Shown piece by piece: positions 24,114-32,659 of a DNA stretch of 64,000 nucleotides. This DNA is from Paucibacter sp. PLA-PC-4. Lineage in GTDB: Bacteria > Pseudomonadota > Gammaproteobacteria > Burkholderiales > Burkholderiaceae_C. Each line of letters opens with the position of its first letter. The stretch's first letter is position 1. A model generated the notes under the pieces. That model did not search any database. It had not been told where the DNA came from and worked only from the letters and a program-made list of their open reading frames with translations. The stretch lies in assembly GCF_026241155.1 (NCBI RefSeq), contig NZ_JAPFGP010000003.1, positions 310,001 through 374,000 on the forward strand. Reading direction: 5' to 3'. A program made the position numbers and the translations under genes.

Positions 24114-24659
24114 ATGCCCGAACGCCGCCCTCTGCTGATTGCCAGCTTGCTGGCCGCCTGCCTGCCCCACCCGAGCCGCGCTGATGCCGCTCTCAAACCA
24201 CCCCCCAATCTGATCCGCCTCGATGACCGCTGGCTGACCGCCGGCCAGCCCTCGGCCCAATGGCTTGGCACCTTGAAGCAGCAGGGCATAGACGCCGTGC
24301 TCTATCTGGCCCCGCCCACGGTCGGCGACGCCTTGGCGACTGAGCCGGACATTGTGCGCGACCAAGGCCTGATGTTCGTCAATGTGCCTGTGGTCTGGGA
24401 CCGCCCCAGCGTAGCCGACTATCGAATCTTCGAACGCCAGATTCGCAGCTGGCGGACTCAGCGGCTGTCGGTGTTGGTGCATTGCCAGGTCAATATGCGG
24501 GCGTCCGTCTTCAGCTTTCTGTACTTGGTGATCAACGAGGGCGCGGTGCCCGAAGACGCCTGGTCCGCGGTCATCCGGCTCTGGACACCCTACGGGCCAT
24601 GGAAGCGCTTGGTGCAGGAACTGCTGGCGGAGCAGGAGATCGTCTTCAACCCATTCTGA
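24114..24659 (+). CDS. Exported DSP/PTP-like phosphatase
   Basis: A 181-residue protein of the dual-specificity/tyrosine-phosphatase-like family. The P-loop reads VHCQVNMRASV, i.e. HCX5R plus a following Ser-like position, with the general acid probably in PVVWDRPSV. Early FxQP-type residues (RWLTAGQPSAQWLGTLKQQGIDAVLYL) match the bacterial group related to the beta-lactamase-hydrolase-like phosphatases. The first 23 residues (RRPLLIASLLAACLPHPSRADA) look like a Sec signal peptide, so it may be periplasmic. The substrate is unknown. It stands alone between the LytTR module and the molybdoenzyme; the ATG at 24114 is chosen for the signal peptide. Confidence 0.82.
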   Translation: MPERRPLLIASLLAACLPHPSRADAALKPPPNLIRLDDRWLTAGQPSAQWLGTLKQQGIDAVLYLAPPTVGDALATEPDIVRDQGLMFVNVPVVWDRPSVADYRIFERQIRSWRTQRLSVLVHCQVNMRASVFSFLYLVINEGAVPEDAWSAVIRLWTPYGPWKRLVQELLAEQEIVFNPF

Positions 24660-24846
24660 AAAGGCCGATGCGTCCATCCAGGCCCGGCCTCAATGCTCCA
24701 CCATCTTGTTTTCTCCGCGTCGCCTTGGCTTGCGCACAAGACCGGCCGGGGCGGCATTTACCCTGGCCATGGACTGTCACCAAGATGACCTCCCCCGTCG
24801 ATGCCTGCCGCACACAATCAACCCGCTAACCGGAAGGAGACAAATC

Positions 24847-27075
24847 ATGAGCGAGCCGCAGCAAAGCCACTACCGCATCTGTCCTTTGTGTGAGGCCTGC
24901 TGCGGGCTGGAGATCGTCACACAGGGAGCCAAGGTCATCAGCATTCGCGGCGCCGCGCAGGATGTCTTCAGCCACGGCTATATCTGCCCCAAGGGCGTCT
25001 CGCTGAAGGACCTGCACGAAGACCCCGACCGGCTGCGCACACCGTTGATCAAAAACAGCGCCGGTGAGTTCGTCGAGGCCAGCTGGGACGAGGCGTTTGT
25101 CGAGATCGAGCGCCGTCTGCTGCCGATACTCCATACGCACGGCCGCGACGCGGTGGCCGCCGTGATCGGCAACCCCAGCGCTCACAAGATCAGCCTGCTG
25201 AGCTACTTCCCGCGCCTGGTCAAGGCCTTGGGCTCGCGCAATGTGTTCTCGGCCTCGACCCTGGACCAGATGCCCAAGCAGCTGTCCAGCGGACTGATGT
25301 TCGGGCACTGGTTATCGGTTCCTGTGCCCGATATCGAGCGCTGCGACTACCTGCTTATGCTGGGCGCCAATCCAATAGTCAGCAACGGCAGTCTTTGGAC
25401 CGTGCCCGACTACCGCGGCAAGGCCAAGGCCATGCGCGCACGGGGCGGTCGCATCGTCGTGGTCGATCCGCGCCGCAGCGAGACTGCGGCCAAGGCCGAT
25501 GAGCACCTGGCGATCCTTCCCGGCGGTGATGTGTTCCTGCTGCTGGGCTTGGCCCACACGATGTTCGACGAGGGCCTGCTGCGGCTCGGCCGGCTCTCGC
25601 CCTACGTCCAGGGTTTGGCCGCGCTGCGGCAGGTCTTACTGGACTATCCGCCCGAGCGCATGGCCGCCAGCTGCGGCATTGATGCCGCCACCCAGCGCCG
25701 CCTGGCCCGCGAGCTGGCGCTGGCGCCGCGCGCCGCCGTTTACGGCCGGATCGGCACCTGCACGCAGCGCTTCGGCACGCTCAACAGCTGGCTGGTCGAT
25801 GTACTCAATGTGCTGACCGGCCAGCTCGACGCGCCAGGCGGCGCGATGTTCCCGAAGGCGGCCGCCTTCGCCGCCAACACCCTGGGCCAGGCCGGCAGCG
25901 GCAGAGGCATCAGCACCGGTCGGCGCCGCAGCCGGGTCTCGGGCGCGCCCGAGGTGTTCGGCGAGCTGCCGATCACCTTGCTGGCCGAAGAGATCGAAAC
26001 CGCTGGTGAGGGTCAGGTGCGCGCCGTCATTGCGATCGCGGCCAATCCGGTGTTGTCCACGCCGAACGGCCCGCGCCTAGGCGCTGCACTCGACGGGCTG
26101 GATTTCATGCTCAGCCTGGACATCTACCTGAACGAGACCAGCCGCCATGCCGATGTGATCCTGCCCGGGCTGTCGCCTCTGGAGGACCTGCATTACGACC
26201 TGGCCTTTCCGCAGTTCTCCTACCGCAACCATGCGCGCTTCTCCGGCCCGGTGTTCGTCAAGCCGGTCGGCCAGCCCGAGGAATGGGAGACTTTGCTGCG
26301 CTTGGCGGCCATGACCGAAGGCCGCGACTGGCGCGGGGATTTGCTGGCGCTCGACGATGCAGCGATTGCGGCCGATGTGCAGCGCCTAGCCGGCGACCAT
26401 GCGGCTGCCGTACTCGCTGCGCTAAAGCCCTGGCGCGGCCCTGAGCGCCTGGTCGATCTGGCGCTGCGGAGCGGACCTTATGGCGACGGATTCGGAAAGA
26501 ACCCGCAAGGCCTGACACTGGCCAAGGTACGCGCCGCGCCGGGAGGCATCGACTTGGGCGAGTTGCAGCCGCGCATCCCCGAGCTTCTGCGCACACCCTC
26601 GGGTTGCATCGAGCTCGCGCCGCCTTCGCTGCTGGACGATCTTGGCGCTGTCGATGCGGCACTCGATGCGCCCGTGCCGGAGCTGCTGCTGATCGGGCGA
26701 CGCGACGTGCGCTCGGGCAATAGCTGGATGCACAACCTGCCGACCCTTGCCAAAGGACCGGAACGCTGCACGCTGCTGGTCCACCCTGACGATGCGAAGC
26801 GCTACGGCCTCGACGAGGCGGACATGGCCCGGCTCAGCAGCGCGGCGGGCGAGTTGCGGGTGCGCGTAGCGCTGAGCACGGACATGCGGCCCGGCGTCGT
26901 CAGCCTACCGCACGGCTGGGGCCATGACCTGCCCGGCAGCCGGCTCTCGCTGGCGGCGCAGCGGCCGGGCGCCAATATCAATGTGCTGCTGGACGACGGG
27001 CTGCGCGACCCGCTCTCTGGCAATGCGGTGCTCAGCGGCGTGGCGGTACGTTTGGCACCGGTCTCAATCAGTTGA
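24847..27075 (+). CDS. Molybdopterin-dependent oxidoreductase (stand-alone catalytic subunit)
   Basis: A 742-residue protein of the DMSO-reductase superfamily binding Mo-bis-MGD. Near the N-terminus CPLCEACC plus a distal CPKG supplies a 4Fe-4S cluster. Later family landmarks include LMLGANPIVSNGSLW, GRIVVVDPRRSETAAKADEHLAILPGGDVFLLLGL, SLDIYLNETSRHADVILPGLSPLED and a C-terminal dinucleotide-binding domain (LPHGWGHDLPGS). No twin-arginine signal is present, so it is cytoplasmic. An AAGGAG ribosome-binding site precedes the ATG. No iron-sulfur, cytochrome or NAD-binding partner gene is adjacent, and the substrate (formate, nitrate or other) cannot be assigned. A longer in-frame extension from 24706 is unlikely to be translated. 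Confidence 0.9.
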   Translation: MSEPQQSHYRICPLCEACCGLEIVTQGAKVISIRGAAQDVFSHGYICPKGVSLKDLHEDPDRLRTPLIKNSAGEFVEASWDEAFVEIERRLLPILHTHGRDAVAAVIGNPSAHKISLLSYFPRLVKALGSRNVFSASTLDQMPKQLSSGLMFGHWLSVPVPDIERCDYLLMLGANPIVSNGSLWTVPDYRGKAKAMRARGGRIVVVDPRRSETAAKADEHLAILPGGDVFLLLGLAHTMFDEGLLRLGRLSPYVQGLAALRQVLLDYPPERMAASCGIDAATQRRLARELALAPRAAVYGRIGTCTQRFGTLNSWLVDVLNVLTGQLDAPGGAMFPKAAAFAANTLGQAGSGRGISTGRRRSRVSGAPEVFGELPITLLAEEIETAGEGQVRAVIAIAANPVLSTPNGPRLGAALDGLDFMLSLDIYLNETSRHADVILPGLSPLEDLHYDLAFPQFSYRNHARFSGPVFVKPVGQPEEWETLLRLAAMTEGRDWRGDLLALDDAAIAADVQRLAGDHAAAVLAALKPWRGPERLVDLALRSGPYGDGFGKNPQGLTLAKVRAAPGGIDLGELQPRIPELLRTPSGCIELAPPSLLDDLGAVDAALDAPVPELLLIGRRDVRSGNSWMHNLPTLAKGPERCTLLVHPDDAKRYGLDEADMARLSSAAGELRVRVALSTDMRPGVVSLPHGWGHDLPGSRLSLAAQRPGANINVLLDDGLRDPLSGNAVLSGVAVRLAPVSIS

Positions 27076-27094
27076 GGTTGATGGAGCACTACTG

Positions 27095-27103
27095 TGGTAT
27101 ACT
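27095..27103 (+). promoter_or_regulatory. Extended -10 promoter for cspA
   Basis: TGGTATACT is an extended -10 element (TG-N-TATACT). TTGAGG or TTGATG upstream are poorly spaced -35 candidates, consistent with extended -10 promoters needing little -35. It would give a leader of about 170 bases before cspA, as typical for cold-shock genes. Confidence 0.5.
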
Positions 27104-27224
27104 CGGCGCATAGATACGCACAAGACCGTTTCTTCAAGGTCTTCAATCTGCAGCCCCGCATGATCGTTCGCGAGCGGCTCGCTTCAGTTTCAACTCCCGT
27201 TTGACTGTTCTTGAGTGTTTCTGT

Positions 27225-27258
27225 CCTCGCCGGCTATGTGGCCGCGAGGTGGTTTTTT
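27225..27258 (+). terminator. Terminator-like hairpin inside the cspA leader
   Basis: CCTCGCCGGC and GCCGCGAGG pair in a 9-bp GC-rich stem with one bulged C and a 6-base loop. TGG and then six T residues follow. This has the form of an intrinsic terminator, yet it lies between the promoter and the cspA start, ending 25 bases before the ATG. It may act as an attenuator or temperature-sensitive element. Confidence 0.55.
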
Positions 27259-27282
27259 AATTTGTTTCCAAAGGAACACATC

Positions 27283-27498
27283 ATGACGACTATGCAAACT
27301 GGCACCGTGAAATGGTTTGACGACGGCAAGGGCTTCGGCTTCATCACGCCGGAAGACGGCTCCAAGGACCTGTTCGCCCACCACAGCGAAATCAAGAACA
27401 ACGGCGGCTTCCGCACTCTGGCTGAAAACCAGAAGGTGGAATTCGAAGTCAAGCAAGGCCCCAAGGGTCTGCAAGCTTCGAACATCCGCGGCCTGTAA
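27283..27498 (+). CDS. cspA: Cold shock protein (CspA family)
   Basis: A 71-residue single cold-shock domain, an OB-fold that binds single-stranded RNA and DNA and acts as RNA chaperone and antiterminator. RNP-1 is KGFGFITP and RNP-2 is DLFAHHSEI, both intact. The start MTTMQTG is two to three residues longer than many homologues; an AAGGA ribosome-binding site about 9 bases upstream supports it. The long leader with a terminator-like hairpin suggests control at the RNA level. Two further hairpins follow the stop. The gene cannot be distinguished from other cspA paralogues as cold-induced or constitutive from sequence alone. Confidence 0.96.
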   Translation: MTTMQTGTVKWFDDGKGFGFITPEDGSKDLFAHHSEIKNNGGFRTLAENQKVEFEVKQGPKGLQASNIRGL

Positions 27499-27510
27499 TT
27501 GGCTGTCGAT

Positions 27511-27530
27511 GGTGACGCGTGAGCGTCACC
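27511..27530 (+). terminator. Hairpin with GUGA tetraloop after cspA
   Basis: GGTGACGC-GTGA-GCGTCACC is a perfect 8-bp stem closed by a GNRA-type GUGA tetraloop, 12 bases after the cspA stop. Only a weak T run follows, so it may stabilise the mRNA end rather than terminate alone. Confidence 0.5.
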
Positions 27531-27554
27531 CGCTTTGATGCAATCAAAGCAAAA

Positions 27555-27582
27555 CGGTGGGTCGGTTCAACCCGGCCCACCG
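27555..27582 (+). terminator. Second hairpin downstream of cspA
   Basis: CGGTGGG pairs with CCCACCG, with additional internal CGG/CCG pairing, preceded by an A-run. No strong T-tract follows. Together with the preceding hairpin it probably forms the 3' end of the cspA transcript. Confidence 0.4.
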
Positions 27583-27656
27583 TGCTTCAAATACCTGCCA
27601 AGACCATAAAAAGAAACCGGCAAGTATTCAATGGGCGGCCTCCCAAGCCAATGCCC

Positions 27657-27672
27657 TGACCTATCGAGGTCA
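27657..27672. promoter_or_regulatory. 16-bp palindrome upstream of the small post-cspA gene
   Basis: TGACCT-ATCG-AGGTCA is a perfect 6-bp dyad with a 4-base centre, 20 bases before the first ATG of the next small gene. It could be an operator or an RNA hairpin over the ribosome-binding region. Confidence 0.35.
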
Positions 27673-27692
27673 CAAACCAACGAACACCGTCG

Positions 27693-28019
27693 ATGAACGA
27701 TACACGCGCCAGCCCTGCTGATGCGGTAGATCTTCATTCGAGCGTTCAATCCTCTATCGCGCCGAGACACAGCGTCCTGGCGCACACCTCCATGAACAAT
27801 ATGCACAAGAACAGCATAGAGGTGGGCAAATACCTTGTCTCACCAATGATCAAAACCCAAGCCGATGGCAGCTTTGCCGCCTCGGTCTCGATACGCTCCG
27901 GCCGCGGTATGGCCAGCCATGACCGCGTGATGCGCTTCACGCCGCGCTTCCTGAGCCAACGCGCTGCACTGCGATACGCCACCGACGAGGGCCTGGCCTG
28001 GATTCGCCAAACGAATTGA
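27693..28019 (+). CDS. Small protein of unknown function downstream of cspA
   Basis: Up to 108 residues, no signal peptide or membrane span. The last 70 residues look the more protein-like part: IEVGKYLVSPMIKTQADGSFAASVSIRSGRGMASHDRVMRFTPRF followed by a short helix. The pattern suggests a small beta-rich fold. I do not recognise a named family. The start is unclear: ATGs at 27693, 27792 and 27801 are in frame and none has a strong ribosome-binding site; a start near 27792 would begin just before the well-patterned part. A good intrinsic terminator follows, so this is the end of a transcript that may include cspA by readthrough. Confidence 0.6.
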   Translation: MNDTRASPADAVDLHSSVQSSIAPRHSVLAHTSMNNMHKNSIEVGKYLVSPMIKTQADGSFAASVSIRSGRGMASHDRVMRFTPRFLSQRAALRYATDEGLAWIRQTN

Positions 28020-28043
28020 CGCGACTCGGTCCGACACAATGAA

Positions 28044-28074
28044 CAACGCCTCCTTTGCGGAGGCGTTGTCGTTT
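28044..28074 (+). terminator. Intrinsic terminator
   Basis: CAACGCCTCC-TTTGC-GGAGGCGTTG is a perfect 10-bp stem with a 5-base loop followed by TCGTTT. It terminates the small post-cspA gene and lies between it and the end of the convergent efflux operon. Confidence 0.75.
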
Positions 28075-28089
28075 CAGGGCTGAGCCTGG

Positions 28090-29475
28090 TCAGGACTGGC
28101 TCACCCCGCCCCCCAGCACTTTGTAGAGCTGCACGCCGTTGAGCAGTTTGGCCAGGCGCACCTGCACAACCGCCTGCTGGGCGGCGAAGCTGGCGCGCTG
28201 CGCGTCAAGCAGCTCCAGATTGTTGGAGGCGCCGTTGGCATAGCGCAGCTCGACCAGCTTCAGACGCTGGCCCTCGGCCTGCGCCTGGGCCTGCTGCGCC
28301 AGCAACTGCTCATCCAGCGTGGCGCGTCCGGCCAGCGCATCGGCAACCTCGCGGAAGGCGGTCTGCACCGCCTTCTCGTACTGCGCCACGGCAATGCCCT
28401 GGGCTGCTTTGGCAGCCTCCAGATTGGCGCGGTTTCGGCCGGCATCGAACAGCGGCATCAGCGCCTGTGAGGTGAAGGTCCAGGCGGTGTTGCTGAACAG
28501 CTCGGACAGCTGGCTGCTGGCCGTGCCGAGGCTGGTGGTCAGTGTGATGCTGGGGAAGAAGGCCGCGCGCGCGGCGCCGATATTGGCGCTGGCCGCGATC
28601 AGCTGCTGCTCTGCCTGCAAGACATCGGGGCGCGTCACCAAGACCTCGGACGGCAGACCGGCCGGCACATCGGCCAGCTGCAGCGCGGCCAGTGCCTGCC
28701 CCTGCGGCAGCGCCACCGGCAGCGGCTGACCCAACAGCAGCACCAGCGCATTCTCGTCCTGATCGCGCTGGCGCTGAGTTTGGGCGACGGTGGCGCGGGC
28801 AGCGGCAGCGGCTGACTCGGCGCTGCTAAGGTCCAGCGCCGAGGCCGCGCCGACGTCGTAGCGCAGCCGGGTCAGGCGCAGGCTGTCCTCTCGTGTGGCC
28901 AAGGTCTGGCGGGCTAGCGCCAGCAGCTCCTCATCGGCCTGCAGGGCCAGATAGCTGGAGGCCACACCGGAGACCAAAGCGATCTGAGCGGCGCGGCCGC
29001 CTTCGACCGTGGCCAAATAACGAGCCATCGCCGCGTCGCTTTGGTTCTTGATCTTGCCGAACAAGTCCAGCTCGAAGGCGGTGATCTGCAGACCGGCCTG
29101 GTAGTTGCGCGTGCTGCCGCCATCGGCGGTCGGCTGGCGGCTGCCGGAAAGGCCGACACCGACGGTCGGCAGACGATTGGCGTCAGCCACACGGGCCAGC
29201 GCCCGCGCCTGCTCGACGTTGAGCAGCGCCACGCGCAGATCGCGATTATTCTGCAGCGCCAGCTTGATCAGCGCGGCCAGCCGTGCATCGCCGGCATAGA
29301 ACTGCGGCCAGGCCAGCTCGGCCGCAGCCTGACCGGTGGCGGCCGCCGGTGCCGGCCAGCTCTGCGCCACCGGGGCGGCCGGACGCTGATGCGCGGGTGC
29401 CAGATTGGCGCAGCCGGCCAGCAGCAGCGCGGCCACGGCGGCGCTGACGAGGGTCACAGGATTGTTCTTATGCAT
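28090..29475 (-). CDS. RND efflux outer-membrane lipoprotein (OprM/NodT family)
   Basis: A 461-residue outer-membrane factor. The signal peptide ends in a lipobox (LLLAGC) followed by NLAPAHQRPAAPV, typical of NodT/OprM lipoproteins. Two OEP repeats follow with the family's long coiled-coil helices (LLNVEQARALARVADANRLP, RLTRLRYDVGAASALDLSSAESAAA, and the C-terminal copy LVELRYANGASNNLELLDAQR). It forms the trimeric channel docking with the RND pump encoded one base upstream. AAGGA precedes the ATG at 29475; the longer frame from 29547 overlaps the pump gene and lacks the lipobox position. Confidence 0.95.
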   Translation of the reverse strand: MHKNNPVTLVSAAVAALLLAGCANLAPAHQRPAAPVAQSWPAPAAATGQAAAELAWPQFYAGDARLAALIKLALQNNRDLRVALLNVEQARALARVADANRLPTVGVGLSGSRQPTADGGSTRNYQAGLQITAFELDLFGKIKNQSDAAMARYLATVEGGRAAQIALVSGVASSYLALQADEELLALARQTLATREDSLRLTRLRYDVGAASALDLSSAESAAAAARATVAQTQRQRDQDENALVLLLGQPLPVALPQGQALAALQLADVPAGLPSEVLVTRPDVLQAEQQLIAASANIGAARAAFFPSITLTTSLGTASSQLSELFSNTAWTFTSQALMPLFDAGRNRANLEAAKAAQGIAVAQYEKAVQTAFREVADALAGRATLDEQLLAQQAQAQAEGQRLKLVELRYANGASNNLELLDAQRASFAAQQAVVQVRLAKLLNGVQLYKVLGGGVSQS

Positions 29476-29476
29476 C

Positions 29477-32400
29477 TCAGATTCCTTCGGCGTCGCGCAC
29501 CGGATTGGCTTCCAGCTCGTGGGCGTACATCTTGCGCTGCCGCTCACTGCCCTTGAACACGCGCCGCACCACCAGGAAGAACACCGGCACGAAGAGCACG
29601 GCCAGGAAGGTCGCGGTCAGCATGCCCGAGAGCACGCCAGTGCCGATCGCGCGCTGGCTGGCCGAGCCGGCACCGCTGGCGAAGAACAGCGGGGTCACAC
29701 CCAGGATGAAAGCCATCGAGGTCATGATGATGGGACGGAAGCGCAGATGGGCGGCTTCGAGAATGGCCTCGACCAGGCCCTTGCCTTGGGCCTGCAGGTC
29801 CTTGGCAAACTCGATGATCAGGATCGCGTTCTTCGCCGACAGACCGATGATGGTGATCAGGCCAACCTTGAAGTACACATCATTGGGCATGCCGCGCAGG
29901 CTCGCTCCCAGCACCGCGCCGAGAATGCCCAGCGGAACGACCAGCAGCACCGAGAACGGGATTGACCAGCTCTCATACAACGCGGCCAGGCACAGGAACA
30001 CCGCCAGCAGCGAGAACGCCAGCAGCACAGTGGCCTGGGCGCCCGAGAGCTTTTCCTCGCGCGACAGACCGGTCCACTCATAGCCGATGCCGGCCGGCAG
30101 CTTGGCGACCATCGCCTCCAGCTCCTTCATCGCATCGCCGGTCGAGGCACCGGGCGCGGCGTCGCCGGCCAGGCGCATCGCCGGATAGCCGTTGTAACGG
30201 GTGGCCTGCATCTGGCCGCTGATCCAGCGGGTCGAGGCGAAGGCCGACAGCGGCACCGACTTGCCCTGGGCGTTGTTGACGTTCAGGCGCAGCAGGTCCT
30301 CTGGTTGCATGCGGGCTTGAGCGTCGGCTTGCACGACGACGCGCTGCAGACGACCCTGGTTCGGGAAGTCGTTCACATACGACGAGCCCAGCTGGGTGCC
30401 CAGCACGGCGGCGATGGCGTCATAGCCGATGCCCAGTGCATTTGCCTTGTCTCGGTCGATATCGATCTGCAGCTGGGGCGCATCTTCAAGACCATCGGGG
30501 CGCATGCCGGTGATGATCTTGCTCTGAGCCGCCATGCCCATAAGCTGGTTGCGCGCCGCCAGCAAAGCCTCGTGGCCCAGGCCAGCGCGGTCTTGCAGGC
30601 GCAGCGCGAAGCCGGTGGCCGTGCCCAGCTCGGGGATGGGTGGTGGCGAAAGCGGGTAGATGAAGGCGTCGCGCACCCCCATCATCATCGCGCCGAAGGC
30701 ACGGCCGGCCAGCGCGCTTGCGCTGTTCTCGGGCTTGGTGCGTTCTTCCCAGGGCTTCAGCGGCACGAACACCAGAGCGGCATTCTGGCCTTGGCCGGAG
30801 AACGAGAAACCGATGACACCGATGGTGGACTGCACCTCGGGCTGCTTGAGCATGAAGTCCTCGACCGACTTGACCGCTGCCTCGGTACGGGCCGCCGTCG
30901 CGCCCGGGGGCAGTTGCACATTGACGATCAAATAGCCCTGGTCCTCATTGGGCAGGAAGGAGGTCGGCAGGCGCAGATAGAGCCAGCCCACCACGGTGAC
31001 GATGGCCAGAAAAGCCACCATCATGCTGGGGGCGCGCTTGAGCAGCTTGGCGACCCAGCCCTCATAGCCTTTGGCGGTCCGGGAGAAGCCACGGTTAAAC
31101 CAGCCGAAGAAGCCGCGCTTGCCATGGTTGTGGCCGGCCTCGACCGGCTTCAGCAGGGTCGCACACAGCGCCGGCGTCAGGGTCAGCGCCATCAGCGCCG
31201 ACAGCGAGATCGAGGCCACCATGGCCAGCGAGAACTGGCGGTAGATATTGCCGACCGAGCCGCTGAAGAAGGCCATCGGCACGAACACCGCCACCAGCAC
31301 CACGGTGATGCCGATGATGGCGCCCGAGATCTGGCCCATCGCCTTCTTCGTGGCCTCGCGGGGAGACAGCCCCTCCTCGCTCATGATGCGCTCGACGTTC
31401 TCGACCACGACGATGGCGTCGTCGACCAGAATGCCGATCGCCAGCACCATGCCGAACAGGGTCAGCACATTGATGGAGTAGCCCATGCCCAGCATCACCG
31501 CGAAGGTGCCCAGCAGGGCCACCGGAACGACCAGGGTGGGAATCAGCGTGTAGCGCCAGTTCTGCAGGAACAGATACATCACCAGGAAGACCAGCACGAT
31601 GGCCTCGACCAGGGTGTGCACCACTTGGGTGATAGAGATGTCGACGAACTTCGACGAATCGTAGGGCGTCTCATAGATCACGCCCGCCGGGAAGAAGCGC
31701 TCCAGCTCGGCCATGCGCTGCTTGACGGCGGTGGCCGCCGCCAGCGCATTGCCGCTGGGCGAGAGCTGCACACCGATGCCGGTGGACGGCTTGCCGTTCA
31801 GGCGCGCATAAGTGCTGTACCCCTGCCCGCCCAGCTCAATGCGGGCGACGTCCTTGAGCCGCACGCTGGAGCCATCGGCATTGGCGCGAAGCACGATATT
31901 GCCGAACTGCTCGACGTTCTCCAGCTGACCCTTGACCACCACGGTGGCAGACATGGTCTGGCTGGACAGATTGGGCAGATCGCCCATCGTGCCGGCCGGC
32001 ACCAGCGCGTTCTGCGCACGGATTGCGGCATTGACCTCGGCCGGGCTGATGTTGAAGGACAACATCTTGGCCGGCTCCAGCCAGATGCGCATCGCGCGCT
32101 CGGTGCCGAAAAGCTGGGCCTGGCCGATGCCGGGAATGCGCTGGATCTCGGGCACGATGTTGCGCGCCGCGTAGTCACCCAGGGCCACCGGATCCATCGA
32201 GCCATCCTTGCTGGACAGCGTGACGAATAGCAAAAAGTTGCTGCGTGCCTTGTCGACGCGCACGCCTTGCTGCGTCACCGCCGCCGGCAGGCGCGGGTTG
32301 GCGCGCGACAAGCGGTTCTGAATCTCGACCTGGGCCAGGTCGATATTGGTGCCGGGCTCGAAGGTCACGGTGATCGCACCTGTGCCGTTGGCCTGGCTGA

Positions 32401-32641
32401 CCGATTCCATATAGGCCAGGCCGGGCGCGCCATTGAGCTCCTGCTCGATGACCGAGACCACGCTCTCATCCAGCGTCTTGGCCGATGCCCCGGGATAGGC
32501 CACATTGATGGCCAGCGAAGGCGGCGCGACGGTTGGGTACTGCGCCACCGGCAATTGCGTGATCGCGACCCCGCCGAAGACCAGGATGAAGAGCGCAATC
32601 ACCCAGGCGAAAATCGGGCGGTCGATGAAAAAACGTGCCAT
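29477..32641 (-). CDS. RND multidrug efflux pump, AcrB/MexB-like (HAE1)
   Basis: A 1054-residue inner-membrane proton-driven exporter, full length. Twelve spans surround two large periplasmic loops. The proton-relay residues align exactly with E. coli AcrB: D407-D408 in GILVDDAIVVVENVERIM, and the transmembrane lysine (K937) in LSAKNAILIIEFAKDL. The start MARFFIDRPIFAWVIALFIL is the typical HAE1 N-terminus. It is the middle gene of a three-gene operon (adaptor, pump, channel) with 18- and 1-base gaps, so the pump is self-sufficient. The substrate range cannot be told, but AcrB-type pumps handle amphiphilic drugs, dyes and detergents. Confidence 0.97.
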   Translation of the reverse strand: MARFFIDRPIFAWVIALFILVFGGVAITQLPVAQYPTVAPPSLAINVAYPGASAKTLDESVVSVIEQELNGAPGLAYMESVSQANGTGAITVTFEPGTNIDLAQVEIQNRLSRANPRLPAAVTQQGVRVDKARSNFLLFVTLSSKDGSMDPVALGDYAARNIVPEIQRIPGIGQAQLFGTERAMRIWLEPAKMLSFNISPAEVNAAIRAQNALVPAGTMGDLPNLSSQTMSATVVVKGQLENVEQFGNIVLRANADGSSVRLKDVARIELGGQGYSTYARLNGKPSTGIGVQLSPSGNALAAATAVKQRMAELERFFPAGVIYETPYDSSKFVDISITQVVHTLVEAIVLVFLVMYLFLQNWRYTLIPTLVVPVALLGTFAVMLGMGYSINVLTLFGMVLAIGILVDDAIVVVENVERIMSEEGLSPREATKKAMGQISGAIIGITVVLVAVFVPMAFFSGSVGNIYRQFSLAMVASISLSALMALTLTPALCATLLKPVEAGHNHGKRGFFGWFNRGFSRTAKGYEGWVAKLLKRAPSMMVAFLAIVTVVGWLYLRLPTSFLPNEDQGYLIVNVQLPPGATAARTEAAVKSVEDFMLKQPEVQSTIGVIGFSFSGQGQNAALVFVPLKPWEERTKPENSASALAGRAFGAMMMGVRDAFIYPLSPPPIPELGTATGFALRLQDRAGLGHEALLAARNQLMGMAAQSKIITGMRPDGLEDAPQLQIDIDRDKANALGIGYDAIAAVLGTQLGSSYVNDFPNQGRLQRVVVQADAQARMQPEDLLRLNVNNAQGKSVPLSAFASTRWISGQMQATRYNGYPAMRLAGDAAPGASTGDAMKELEAMVAKLPAGIGYEWTGLSREEKLSGAQATVLLAFSLLAVFLCLAALYESWSIPFSVLLVVPLGILGAVLGASLRGMPNDVYFKVGLITIIGLSAKNAILIIEFAKDLQAQGKGLVEAILEAAHLRFRPIIMTSMAFILGVTPLFFASGAGSASQRAIGTGVLSGMLTATFLAVLFVPVFFLVVRRVFKGSERQRKMYAHELEANPVRDAEGI

Positions 32642-32659
32642 AGCTGAGTCCTGCCTGTC

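Noticed and set aside
27104-27224. Possible small non-coding RNA gene upstream of cspA
   Set aside because: No independent promoter and terminator pair could be separated from the cspA leader, so it is treated as 5' UTR.
30305-32230. Long open frame (641 codons) on the plus strand
   Set aside because: It is antisense to the RND pump gene; its composition is low-complexity His/Gln/Arg as expected for a shadow frame in GC-rich DNA.
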